Positions 24,334 through 35,493 of a stretch of 64,000 nt of DNA are shown here, in pieces; positions within the stretch are counted from its first letter, which is position 1, and the number at the start of each line of letters is the position of its first letter. Below the pieces are notes generated by a model. It was not told where the DNA came from, searched no databases, and saw nothing but the letters and a program-made list of their open reading frames with translations. Origin of the DNA: Agelas oroides (taxonomy: Eukaryota; Porifera; Demospongiae; Agelasida; Agelasidae); assembly GCA_949130485.1 (NCBI GenBank), contig OX422185.1, positions 339,501-403,500 on the forward strand, read 5' to 3'. The position numbers and the translations under genes were made by a program.

Positions 24334-24851
24334 AAGCTGGATAGGTCCAGATACAGCGTTCTCACTCACCCCAATCTCCACCCAGACCTGCCCCAGCTCA
24401 TTGCACGCCTGGTTGATGGTCATACGTGCCTCAAAGTTGTCCACACAACTCAGAACTAGGTCCATAGCACAAGCACCACATAGGTGACCCTGGCTGGGAG
24501 AGGGATGAGAGTGAGGGAGAGAGGAGGAGAGGAGGGAGTATAGAGGAGGGGAAAGGAGGAAGAGAAAGGACAGCAGAGAGGAGAGTGATGAAATAACCAT
24601 CACAGGTAAGCGTAGCTAAAAGTGGATGGATAAAGACAATGTAGTTGTGCACGTTCATTTCTGTGCAGTCGTTTTGATTCGCTGTACTTGTACAGTGACT
24701 GGCTTGATGTGCTTACGGCATGTATTTGTACCTTACATACACCCACTAGTGCATGTACACATACCTGATTTGTTCCATAAAGTGTTGGAAGTTGTCGACT
24801 GTTGTAATGTTGTAGTTGTACACTTCAATTTCCACATCTGGGTTGACCCCC
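24334..24851 (-). pseudogene. UBA5: Two exons of UBA5 (UFM1-activating E1 enzyme), isolated fragment
   Basis: Exon 24851-24765 reads [20 protein letters not shown] and ends CAG|GTATGT. Exon 24493-24334 has acceptor CTCTCCCAG|CCAGG and reads [13 protein letters not shown], then A-C-N-E-L-G-Q-V-W, then S-E-N-A-V-S-G. Both match the central adenylation domain of UBA5, which activates the ubiquitin-like protein UFM1. The phases fit (2 to 2), and no stop interrupts them. The N-terminal G-x-G-G-x-G region and the catalytic-Cys region are not recognisable within about 2 kb on either side. This is therefore probably a duplicated or captured fragment rather than the working gene. The intron between them is purine/pyrimidine-rich (24500-24600). 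Confidence 0.75.
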
Positions 24852-25150
24852 CTGGGAGGGAGGAGAGGAGGAGGGAGGAGAGGAGGAGGGAGGAAATGTG
24901 GAGGGAGGAGGAGGGAGGAGAGGTGGAGGGAGGAGAGGAGGAGGGAGGAGAGAGAAACAGAAGGTACAGAAAGAGGAAGAAGTCGAGATGGAAGGGAAAG
25001 GGAAGAGTTAGGCAAGAAGGGGGGCAGAGAAAAAAACTCTGTATGTTAAGCTGGCTTGTTTTCTCCTCTGCTAACAAGTTTATAAGTTCCCCTCCTCCCT
25101 CTCTCTCTTCTCCCTTCCTCCCTCCCCTCCCCTCACAACAGCTGTAGCTG
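24850..25150. repeat. GGGAGGAGA-type purine-rich tract and CCCTCC tract
   Basis: Runs of GGAGGAGGGA on the plus strand (about 24855-24960) and of CCCTCC further on (25085-25135) make long open frames on both strands. These are compositional, not genes. Confidence 0.85.
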
Positions 25151-25539
25151 GTGTGTGTGTACATTTATGCGATGTATGGGAGTGTGAAGGGGCGGAAGTG
25201 AGCAGAATGTGTGGCAACAAAATGACCCTTTCCTTCCCACCTCTTTACTTCCACCAACTCCCTCCTTCTCACCTCTTTACTCCCACCAACTCCCTCCTTC
25301 TCTCCCCAAAGGAGGAAGGACATGGTTAAACTTGAATGGCTGAGGTCATCACTAATTGATCTCCATATCTCTGTGGACAAGCTCTCCTGTCTTTTACTGA
25401 CAGGGGTCCCACTTCTCAACTCAAGATTCAAGGCTGGATCCAAATTTAAAGACTCAAGAAGGTGCTGAACTATCCAAGATCCATTAGTGATGACCACAGT
25501 TGTTTTAATTACCAAAGGTCAACCATGTCTACCTCCCTC

Positions 25540-25795
25540 TTCCAACCTCCACCATAATTTACTCTTGCCCAGACCACACCACAAAAGAGAGGGTCTACCC
25601 CCCACCATAATTTACTTGTGCCCAGACCACACCAGAAAAGAGAGGGTCTACCCTCCACCATAATTTACTTGTGCCCAGACCACACCACAAAAGAGAGGGT
25701 CTACCCTCCACCATAATTTACTCGTGCCCAGACCCCACCAGAAAAGAGAGGGTCTACCCTCCACCATACTTTACTCATGCCCAGACCACACCAGA
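25540..25795. repeat. About 60-bp direct tandem repeat, with inverted copies at 25895-25990
   Basis: The unit contains CCACCATAATTTACT, CCCAGACCACACCA and AAAGAGAGGGTCTACC and recurs about four times. After about 100 bp the same unit appears twice in inverted orientation (TGGAGGGTAGACCCTCTCTT). Together they could form a large stem. Nothing else is recognised in 25150-27370. Confidence 0.8.
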
Positions 25796-27372
25796 TGTGG
25801 AATTGGGAAGGTGAGAAGAGAGGAAGACAGGATTTAGAGTAGAGGTTGAGGTGGGGAGGGTGGATGGGAGAGAGGGGAAATGAAGGAAGAAGCAGAATTT
25901 ATGGTGGAGGGTAGACCCTCTCTTTTCTGGTGAGGTCTGGGCACGAGTAAATTATGGCGGAGGGTAGACCCTCTCTTTTGTGGTGGGGGTGGTCAGCATG
26001 GTGCACTCCCGAATACGCTCATAGTTATCAACAATGCTCATACGCTTCAGAGCCATTAGACAACTGTGTGGATGTGTGTGTGTGTGTACATCTTATGGTA
26101 GCAATAATTGCGGTATGATATCAACCATGTTCTAGGATCCAGACTAAACAGTAGCCTTGTTCTCAGGCCTTCCCACCTTCCAGTTTGTGATCACTTACAG
26201 TTTACGTAAACGGAGTGGTTACTGCAAGCAATCAAAAGGGAAGGCCTGGGAATGAAGCTAACAAAACAGTGAATCCGTGCTTCAGATACACACGACACGT
26301 GGTAACAACAAATTCTCATGGTGATGTGAACATGGTGAAACATGCTTAGTAGCAAGCACATACCTTCATCGCTGCTTCTACTGAAGGAGGATGGGTCTTC
26401 ATGCTCTTGCTGGAAGGTGCCTGGATATTCTGCCATCACGATCAAGCGATCATGCAGAATGTGGAACTATCAGATGTGGAAACAAATCCTTTTATTCCCT
26501 GTGCGTTTATTAGAGTATCAATGACGTCATTATATCATCCTTGGTCAGCCTCTCCCCCCTGACTGCAGTTCCAGGTCTCCAGGTCCATCTGCTGCAGCTG
26601 ACAAGAAGTGAGGTTATAACTTGCTAGGACAAGTCATTGGTACCCTGCACCACGTGGGTCTGGCTTTGGGGGAGGGGGGCAGTAGTGGCAAGGTATAAGG
26701 ACAAAATGCGTATAAAGTTGACGGCGGTAACCGGTTATCATGGTTCCCAGGGTTCTCACATATAAAAGTTCATGTTAAACTTCAGCTTGATAATGCTACA
26801 CAAATACCTGGCCCATGTCACCCTTGGAGGCGATGTAGACACTGGTCTTAGTTAGTGTATATACCACAAATGATAGTTGTACCAGCTACAGTACGTGTGA
26901 CAATCCTGTGTAGAATCGAACCTGAAGTTTGTGAAGGGCAGAGCTCACATCTGCTTTGTACACATACTTATGCATCAAAATACACACGACAGAGTAATCT
27001 TTGATTTCTGCATGGAACTACCACCACACGTGTGTATATGATCATGTACACACATTCTTCTCTTACAGGTGTCAGTGAGACTCATCTACCACTAGTCTTA
27101 GTTACTGTGCTAAAATTTGAGTTATAGTTGTACTGGGTAGGTCTGGTAATAGTCTGTGTGGTATAGATGTGGCAGCAGTCACGTGTACAGTGAAGTGCAG
27201 CTGCGCTCGAATATTCTGTATTCCGTAGGGTTTACCTTTGTTCTGCATGGAAAGGTTCATGCAAACTACATGACCGGGGTTACATCAATAGAATACTGTG
27301 TACACTACATGCAAATACACAATGATGAGCAGTAAAATACTGTAGTCACAAGTGGTTAGTTGAATGCTCAAA

Positions 27373-28257
27373 CTTCAGTAAATAGAGAGCCACATTGTGA
27401 TGTCCCATTGTTACAGCCAACCGAGAAGGTGTTGCATTATGTTAGGAGGACACTTCAGCTCTTTAACAAAGAACTGTACTACTTGTAGATGGCCTTCTCT
27501 TGCTGCAGAGTGGAGGGGAGTGTTCTTCCAAAAGTCTCTTTGGTTTGGCTTACACTGTTTCTCTAAGGTGAGGAATTTCACAATGTCTAGTTGTCCATTG
27601 GCTGCAGCACAATGTAGTGGTGTTATTTCGTTTCTAGTCAAACATAATCCTTGTTCATCAATCAAATACTTCATAATATGCAGATGACCCCTGGCAGCAG
27701 CATGATGAAGAGGGGTATGGCCATGAAAGCCTGGAATATTTGGACTACATTTAAGATCAGTGAGGAAGAATCGAAGTATGTCTATGTGACCATTCAGTGC
27801 GGCAATGTGTAAGGGAGTGTTCTTCTTCTTTGTTATCAGAGAAGGCATGAGGTCCTTCATTGGTTTGTACTTCTCAATCTCCTCAGTTAGAAATTTGACG
27901 ATGCTGAGACTACCCATCTCACAACTAATGTGTAATGGAGTCCATCCACTCTCACCTTGACACAGAGGTTCTACCTGGTGCTCAGTAACAAGATACTTGA
28001 TCACATCAAGGTGAGCTCGTTCAGTAGCCACATGAAGTGGTGTTCTCCCATATTGACCTGGACATGCAGGGTTGCAGTTTCTCTCATCAATGAAATACTT
28101 GAGTATGTCTAAACTCCCTCCCTGTGCAGCTGCGTGAAGAGCAGTGTTTCCATACTCGTCTTTCTGAAGTGGATTTTGGTGCTCCTTGTCTGTAAGAAAC
28201 GTGACTCCCTCCAGATCACCTCTCCAGGCAGCACGATGCAATTTAGGTATTTAAGTC
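27373..28257 (-). pseudogene. Copy B ankyrin exon, truncated
   Basis: This is homologous to the terminal exons of A and C and has eight readable ankyrin repeats plus a ninth out of frame. The 5' end stops at I-P-K-L-H, just after an in-frame TAA. Exon start, acceptor and the preceding acidic segment are missing, replaced from about 28258 by unrelated sequence. At the 3' end a deletion after C-P-P-N-I shifts the frame, so the last repeat reads only in another frame. Its Death and middle exons lie 9.6 kb away at 37860-39259, with transposons and another gene between. Confidence 0.85.
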
Positions 28258-28261
28258 TAAG

Positions 28262-28870
28262 CTGGAAGTGGGCCCAAAAAAGAAATTAGCTCTCGGCGGC
28301 GAGAGTCAGGCTACGCAAGACTATACCGTTTACCAGATGACAGACTGAGGTGGCAGATACTTCCAATTCTTGTTCATTGACAGTTGAAGCTCTTTGTTGA
28401 AAGATCACCCGAAGTTCCAACTACGGTCTTCTTGATCGACGCCATTCTATGTACGCAGTGGGTGTGGCACGTCTGAAGCGGTAACCATTATGTAAAGATG
28501 ACACAATGCGACTTTTACCCGAGGCCTAGGCGGCCGGTGTCAAGTGAATATAGGCATCCCCAAAAATACGCATCCCGGGTGCCCGTATTCACGTGAATGT
28601 AAGGATCCTGACGCCTATATTTACGTGAATACGGGCACCCGGGTGCCCATTTTCACAGCAAATATGGGCACCACGCTGTAAAAATAGGCACCCCATGCAA
28701 ACAGTGAATTTTGCCCGTTTTAACAATGAGTATAGGCGTCCCTATGTAAAAATAGGCACCCCATGCAAACAGTGGAATTTTGCCTGTGACTAATAGGCAT
28801 CTTAATGCGTTTGGTAAAACTTTACACGTAAATGTAGACATCTGGGTACCTCTATATACTTACATGAAAG
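28262..28870. repeat. Repeat block at the ankyrin B breakpoint
   Basis: Positions 28370-28470 resemble the right arm of the MULE-like element at 61803-62822 (shared TCTTTGTTG..AAAGATCAC and GTGTGGCAC). From about 28524 a second family begins (GGCCGGTGTCAAGTGAATA), with many variants of GGGCACCCGGGTGCCC, GTGAATATAGGC and AATAGGCACCCC. Its inverted partner lies at about 32120-32215 and a relative at 40605-40770. The pair probably marks the ends of one transposon into which the Ginger-like element at 29277-32117 was inserted. Confidence 0.55.
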
Positions 28871-29276
28871 TAGGCTTCCTACACAAACCCTGCTACTATA
28901 CTATACTGGAATATACACAGTAATTGTACAAAAATGAAGTGAAAAGTTAGCTACAGATACAGAGTCAGAGAGATAGATTGATCCACTTCAAAATAATCGC
29001 TATATATAATGGCTATGATTCTCTTTCTTGCTCTGTAAGCTCATCCAAGCCCCACAACTAATCTTGGAGCTGATGCAGCCGTTTTGTACTCCTGATCGAT
29101 AGCGCAAAGTAGTTATAAATGGCAGCTATGAATGAGAATCTCCTAGCTATCACCACCTTGCCAGTCTGAGCACGGCTATTACAATGCAGCGGGTTAGGTG
29201 CAGCTATCCGCCATAGTGTAGTAGTCTAGCTCAATCAGCGCACTAGACAGCAGCAAGTGGAATTCGCTTGTGGTGC
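28870..29276. other. Interior of the outer nested element
   Basis: No gene, RNA or repeat structure that I can name. It lies between the CCC/GGG-rich terminal repeats and the inner Ginger-like element. Confidence 0.4.
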
Positions 29277-32117
29277 AGGTCGGACCGTTATTTCAGGGGG
29301 GGACCAAATTTTTCAGGAAAACATGGTCCGCCCGGTGTCATAGGGGATCCGGCACCCCCGAGAATTTGGCATCCCTGAGCCAAATCCCCTAGGGATTTTG
29401 GAACCCCCTCAGTGCTTTTGGTATCCCCCACCGAACAGGGAATTTGGCATCCCCATGCATAATTCCCTAGAGAATTTGGCATCCCATGCATAATTCCATA
29501 CTATTAATATATTACCTTTCAAATCAATCACTTCTGTTATTTTTTTTTTTCTTTTTTTTTTTTCTTTTTTTAATTTTTTTATATATATATATATATATAT
29601 GTGTGTACTCTGTACAGATGGGTAAAAAAAGGAAAGTAGGAAAAACATGGAAACCAAATAGCATATAAAGAATTGTAAGAGTTCTATTAATGTCCAATTG
29701 GCATGTTAAGATTGACTGGTGTTTAGGCCTGAAGATGGACCTCATCTCGCACCCCCTGGATGAGGTCCAGGGGGTGGTCTGTCAGGTTGAAGTCCCTGGC
29801 TGGAGCATGGAAGGCAGATCTGGGATCACTTCTGTTATGGCACCTTATGTAACAATACAATACTACAATCACTTGAAACATTTATTACAGTTCCACTGTT
29901 CGCTTTCTGCTGGAAATTGCTGTAGACCGACACACTTGAGGTCCCCACACGTGTCACACTTGACCATATCATCATATGTTTCTGGCATCTGACAAGTGCA
30001 GAACAGTTCAATCTCCATATGGGGGAAATAGGTCTGGTAACGAGGTCCTTGTAGTGAAGGTAGGGTTCGCAACTTGGAATACGAAAGTACAGCAATGAAC
30101 GACTTCATGCGCTCGGTGAAACACTGGACTCAAGTCCTAATCGTTGGTGCACATTGCGTTGACTGGAGCTGTACGTTTGCCGAAAGTGACGTAATGAAAA
30201 AATTTCGTTTCCGGTCAAATTTTGGTCACGAAACTTTTCAAGGCTCACATGTTTCTCTAAGCTGTAGCTAGCCAAATCGTAGAAAGTTGCTGTTGTTTAG
30301 TCAACTTTAGAGAACATTTGTGATGATATTTCAAGAGTGAAAGTGACTGCCGACCTATACTGCGTCAATTTCCGGAGCTGTGGTGGTTCCTACGGGATTC
30401 CAAGCCCAAGTGAGTTTGATCTTGCGCTACTTTGATATAAACTGCAGCCAGCCTAAGCTTACTTTTGAGCGTAGTTGATTTTGTGTGTCACTTGAAAAGT
30501 CACCTGAACCGGATGCCCTATATTTTCTGTACTTAATGCATGGGAAAAGGGGCGGGGACGCCGCTTGTACACGAGTTCTGCATAGATTCACTTGCGCGTG
30601 GTATCAGCAGTTTCAGTCCTTGGGGACCTTTACAACAAGGGTAGTTTGATGCCTCTACTATTACAAAAGTCACCTAAATTTTCATACCTTTGATTCCTGA
30701 ATGCGTATGCCCTTCACTGAAGTCAGTGAAGGGTTGTTTTGTATGATATGCACTCCTGTGACGCTCAACGGGAAAAAAAAAAAAGGATTTTTACGCAGCA
30801 TAAATTTTGATGATGTACTTTTGATGTTTGTAGTACGTTGGATATTGCTCAAGTGCTTTGAGTACATGCATGGACGAGATGTCCAGTCACTAGATATTCC
30901 AGCCTGTTTGATATGACTAGCTTGTACAAGTTTCCAGTAAAGTGCAAGGACTGGGGGATTCAGTAGAACTTATGCCTCAATACCTGGCTGGTCATGCATC
31001 TAGTTAGACTGTATATATACATGCATGTAGTAGAAAATGAAAGAGTACTATGTAGTTTATAAGACTTACTATCTTATTGAACCTTGTAGGTGGCTACAGC
31101 AAGAATACTGGTTCCTGGAGTTCTGTTGCAGCAGGCACTCTTTCCTGATCTTGAATGTGCTGTTCAAATTACTTTTTATGCCTAAATCAGCATATTGTAT
31201 TTATTTATGCAGGCACTGTTCACGTCTCAGTTATTACTCACATCTAATATATATCATCCACTCAATGGAGGGTGGAAGTTTGTGAAGACAAAAGCGTTTT
31301 TGAAAGTAGTGTATAGAGTAACGGTGGATTATAACCTTTCTCGTTCCCCTCCTTCTCGCTTAGTACACAGAAATTAGCACTAAGCACCCATCTCTGTACA
31401 GCGCATCACAGGAAACACGTAATCCCAATTTTCTGCGTAGGTGGGCATTTTCGCAAAATATTGCACGCGCGTTTACCGCGAAGTGAAGAAGACTTGGAAA
31501 AAGTTACTATGCGATCTGAAATCAGTACCTGGCGGGTAGTGCTGGCAGTTACTTTTGGGATATTATATGAAGAAAAAAATTTTTGGATTGTGAACCCTAG
31601 TGAAGGACACCATCCACGAGTTGGAACTTTTTTGCCCTTTTCCTAATAACAGCTTTCCCTGTTTTTGTCGCTCCTTCGGGGTAGGTACCGTTGGCTAGGT
31701 AGTCCTGCACTTCGTCATAGTTCGTTAGCTCTTCACGCTCCGCCTCACCGTCCGACCGAACTTCAATCTCCGCTGCATAGTCCGCCATGATTCTGATTCT
31801 CGGTAAATGTGACATGTAGAGCACCACACGCTCTTCAAGTAGTCACGCAAGTTCACCATGACTGACACCTTTTGATAAGCTCAGCAATCCGATTCGTTGA
31901 GCTGTACCGTCGCGGGATGCCAAATTCCCCAAGGGGTGCACCGCAGGGTGCCAGAATCCCTCAGCGTATTTTACTCGGGGGTTCCAAAATCCCTAGGGGA
32001 TTTGGCTCGGGGGTGCCAAAAACCGGGGAAGCCAAATTCCCCATGACACCGGACCGATATTCCGGAAAAATTGGTCCGGGGGCCCAAAATTTCCGCCGGA
32101 CCAAAATTTCCGTGACA
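29277..32117 (-). mobile_element. Internally deleted Ginger-like DNA transposon
   Basis: The right end, read on the minus strand, begins TGTCACGGAAATTTTGGTCC. This closely matches the left end of the intact element at 43159 (TGTCACGAAAAAATTGGACC). Only two coding parts remain. An N-terminal exon starts at 31788 (M-A-D-Y-A-A-E-I-E-V, then Y-L-A-N-G-T-Y-P-E-G). A C-terminal PHD-like segment at about 29869-30030 (F-C-T-C-Q-M-P, C-D-T-C-G, W-N-C-N-K-C) lacks the W-x-H part. Integrase and Ulp1 are gone. GTGC at 29273-29276 and 32118-32121 is a possible 4-bp target duplication, but the left terminus lacks TGT. Poly-T and TA runs lie at 29539-29600. Confidence 0.65.
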
Positions 32118-32276
32118 GTGCCTAAAATCACGTGAAAATGGGAACCCCAGGATGCCCATATTTACGGGGTGTGCATATTTTCATACACCGGCACCTAGCA
32201 GGAACCATTCGGCACGCAGATACCGGAAATCTTGCACCAAAGATTGGGAGAGTCAGATTTCCTATATGACATCGGT

Positions 32277-33728
32277 ATGGATCGTTTCATGCTGAGTTTA
32301 CTGCTCCTAAGCCTAGCACTTTGTGCCAGAACCCAGCAGTGTCATGACATGGATGGGAATGTCTTCGACATAGGTGAAACGGAGTGTATAATAGTAGGTT
32401 CCTTCAACCAACGTCAGAGGGCAACTTGTTCGACAGACGAATTTGTAATGCGCGTTACCAACGGAAGGTATATCTGTCCCCAGCATGGTTTATGCTGGTA
32501 TCATTGCATGCTACAGATGTATGATATTAATCAAGGTCCAGCGGTGTACAATGCGTGCCTTTGCTCGTCTGGTGAAACACCCACGGAAGCACCGACTGAC
32601 AACCTACCTCCGCACTGCTACAGTCCTCGAGGAGACGACTGCAGTTGGTATCGGGAATGTTTGGAGTTGCGCTATCAGTGCGAAGGAACGGATGATGGTT
32701 ACGGTATCGAGTACGCGGAAAAATTCTGTAATTTATATTCTAACAACTACAATGATTTCAGCACTAATGGTAGAGATTGGGTAGATGGAGTACGCAAATG
32801 CCTCCAAGGTGCTCTAGTTCCCTCCCTGAGGCCATCGGTTATGAAGACGTGCGAGGATATTCGCAGGGATGCTTTTAACAGTCATCCAGGTTGTTACCTA
32901 ACACCTGGCACTGGAATCCCCGGTATATGTGAGCTGTCCTGTGCTGATGTCTGGAGTGCTTTCTGGCTCGTAAACTTCGAGGGCGGAGCACTCTCATCCG
33001 CACCAATTGAAACAGGAAAACAGATGCTGTCTGTGATGGCAGGATGTTTCAATAGTGGGCCACTTTCAGGTTGTATTCCAGCTGCACAGACTGCATTACT
33101 TCTGACTGTCATCCCTGGGGGCCTTGTTACTCGTCTCTCCATACTTGCAGCAGCCCAAATAGTGAATTATATTGCTGAAGAACAGGATTGGAATGAAAAT
33201 GGGTTCCGCTGGTTTCCCTTTCTTGATGATAATGACAACTCAGAGACAGGCAACAGGAAAAAGCGACAGACCGCCAATGAGTATGCCAACATTAATGTTC
33301 TGCTGATTGATACAAAAGCTTTGAACATTTCAAATGGCACCACTTCAACGCAAACTCGAGGACAAATTGATCTTGATCAGGTTGTGGAAGATCTTGCAAA
33401 TGCAGTCAGCAATGGACTGCTATCTGAAATTCCACTACTCTTTAATGGCACTCAAATGAGTCTGGAGGTATTTTCTGTTGGACAGTGTACTGACATTTTA
33501 TGCAACTCAACAAATGTAACCGAGTTAGCCACAGCTTCATCACCTCTTCCTACAAGTAGCTCAACAGATGCAACTGAGGTAACCACAGCTACATCTACAA
33601 GTAGCTCAGCAGATGCAACCGAGTTAGCTCACGGATCACCTACAAGTGGAACAAAAATGTCATTTTTACAACTACACAATGTGGGTGTTATCTGTGCAAT
33701 TCATCTTAGTGTGGAATTCTGGGGGTAA
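32277..33728 (+). CDS. Secreted Cys-rich protein, intronless, 483 aa
   Basis: The ATG at 32277 is chosen because it begins a signal peptide (M-D-R-F-M-L-S-L-L-L-L-S-L-A-L-C-A). In-frame codons upstream to 32232 give only non-ATG starts. The mature part has many cysteines, for example C-S-W-Y-R-E-C-L-E and Y-A-E-K-F-C-N-L-Y. A furin-like R-K-K-R site is at residues 327-330. Several N-x-S/T sites, a Thr/Ser-rich region (about 415-455) and a short hydrophobic C-terminus follow. A secreted or cell-surface proprotein is likely. I do not recognise a named domain; the Cys pattern faintly recalls stanniocalcin-type helical proteins. The gene is oriented opposite to the ankyrin genes and starts about 60 bp after a transposon end. 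An uninterrupted 1.45-kb frame in this intron-rich window could mean a retrocopy. Confidence 0.85.
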   Translation: MDRFMLSLLLLSLALCARTQQCHDMDGNVFDIGETECIIVGSFNQRQRATCSTDEFVMRVTNGRYICPQHGLCWYHCMLQMYDINQGPAVYNACLCSSGETPTEAPTDNLPPHCYSPRGDDCSWYRECLELRYQCEGTDDGYGIEYAEKFCNLYSNNYNDFSTNGRDWVDGVRKCLQGALVPSLRPSVMKTCEDIRRDAFNSHPGCYLTPGTGIPGICELSCADVWSAFWLVNFEGGALSSAPIETGKQMLSVMAGCFNSGPLSGCIPAAQTALLLTVIPGGLVTRLSILAAAQIVNYIAEEQDWNENGFRWFPFLDDNDNSETGNRKKRQTANEYANINVLLIDTKALNISNGTTSTQTRGQIDLDQVVEDLANAVSNGLLSEIPLLFNGTQMSLEVFSVGQCTDILCNSTNVTELATASSPLPTSSSTDATEVTTATSTSSSADATELAHGSPTSGTKMSFLQLHNVGVICAIHLSVEFWG

Positions 33729-33732
33729 TAAA
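33727..33732 (+). promoter_or_regulatory. AATAAA signal overlapping the stop codon
   Basis: The stop TAA (33726-33728) is part of GTAATAAAG, so a canonical poly(A) signal starts inside the stop codon. If used, the 3' UTR would be only about 10-30 nt. Another site further downstream may be the real one. Confidence 0.45.
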
Positions 33733-34426
33733 GACTACGTGATAAGACCAATTAACTTTACTAGCATGATGTAGCTATGCATTGCAAAAGTGTTTGTGGA
33801 TATGTAGAGCTTACTTTTGTAACTTGCATGATCAATGTACAGTCGAACTTCAATGGTTACTCTACCATATATGCATATTGAGTGCATAGCCTAAAAAAAG
33901 TGGTGAATTAAGTCTTGCAAGCCAGACACACTCTTTTTACTTTTCAGTTTGTGTTCTTCATTCATGGTAAAATAATCTGTGGTTTTAGCAAATTATTTGG
34001 TTATACTACATTTGCGTGACTATCCTACCTATGCTAATTCAAAGAATGCAGTGCTCGTAAAACATGTTATGGGAGGCTAGTAAGTTTACTCAAGCATCAA
34101 CTCTCACTGCATGAATCCTCTTCCAGCACTGCATGCATTCATAAAATGTGCATAGTAAGATAGTCACACAATTGTAGTATCCAATTACTTAGCTAAAATA
34201 ACAACTTTGTTTTTGCAGTGATATATATATATATGTGCAAGTGAAGGAGTGGTGAAAATGAATCAAAGGATAAAAAAGGAGAATAGAAACAGAGCAGAAA
34301 ACAAATGATGACAAAAACGATTGAATTCAAGACTTATTCTCAGACTTGTGCCAGTTGTTCTACACTCTATGTCAGCAACCTGTGTATGTGTGTGGGGGTG
34401 GGGGGGGAAGGGAGGAGACACACATA

Positions 34427-34502
<76 letters not shown>

Positions 34503-35001
34503 GAGGGAGTCCTATGATTGCTTGTAACATTGCTGTTAAAATCATTATGTATACGTATACATGACAATTATAATACTGTATACTATATAATCATTCAGGA
34601 CTCCAGATCTACCAGCATTCTCCTATATAGTACTACGAGCAAAGTAACCACACCCCAAGATGCTCACGGTTAGTGCTGCAGGTTTACCCTGGCTCAAACA
34701 CTTTTAGAGTTCAGTGCTATACGTAGGTTAAATCTTTGTTATTGCCATTGCAATTTACATGTACGGTAAATGAAAAAGTACAAGGCTTCCTGATACATGT
34801 ACCTATGCAGAGAGTTTCATACAGAGGGGGGAAGGAGGGGGGGGGGGGGGGCACAAGGATTCCCCCAACAAATTTTAAAATTAGTATGTCATAATTACCT
34901 CAACAGCTACAATAGGGTATACAACACAATAACAAAGTACAGCATAAGTATAGGCTTAATGTACTACAGCTGAATCTAACGATTTTTGACCTTACAGTGT
35001 A
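33733..35001. other. Non-coding stretch with GT microsatellite
   Basis: No gene is seen. A (GT)n run of about 70 bp occupies 34429-34498, and a G-rich run lies at 34827-34851. Frames across the microsatellite are artefacts. Confidence 0.7.
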
Positions 35002-35491
35002 CAGTGGAACCCCTCTATAACGGACACCATTGTGACCCAACATTTTGTCCGTTATAGCGAGGTGTCCCTAACTCAGGGGGTTCCGGTATATTTCCGGTAG
35101 GCATGGTACTGTGTAATCCGGCTGTTGAGCACAACGTGGCTGTGTTTTCAGAGCTTTCCTTTGCTGTACGCTGGCAGGGAAGGCTAAGTAGAGGCTAGTA
35201 CTACGAGTAACAGCGCTAATCTAATGTCAAGTTAACTCCAGTGGCAATGGTGGACAATCCTGCTGAAAAGATCGAAGAGTGTCCGCTAATCGGGGTCGTT
35301 GAGTATTGCTTGTGTACAATTGGGACCGCGAAAACTGTCCGTTATATGGAGTAGCGGGCCGGGGTGTCCGCTATTCAGGGGTTGCTTAATAAGTATTGAA
35401 GTGAATGGAAGGACAGTCAGGACTTTCAGAATTGTCCGCTATATCATGGGTGTCCGCTTTTCAGGGGTGTCCGTTAACAAGGGTTCCACTG
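35002..35491. mobile_element. 490-bp pogo/Tigger-like MITE
   Basis: It begins CAGTGGAACCCC and ends GGGTTCCACTG with TA on both sides (35000-35001 and 35492-35493). The interior repeats 'GTCCGTTATA' and 'GTGTCCGCTAT' phrases in both orientations. TA target and CAGTGGAACC termini are the hallmark of pogo/Tigger-derived MITEs. Confidence 0.85.
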
Positions 35492-35493
35492 TA

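Noticed and set aside
24626-25164. Long open frames on both strands (up to 173 codons)
   Set aside because: Compositional: GGA/GAG purine tracts. Only the UBA5 exon inside has family-level support.
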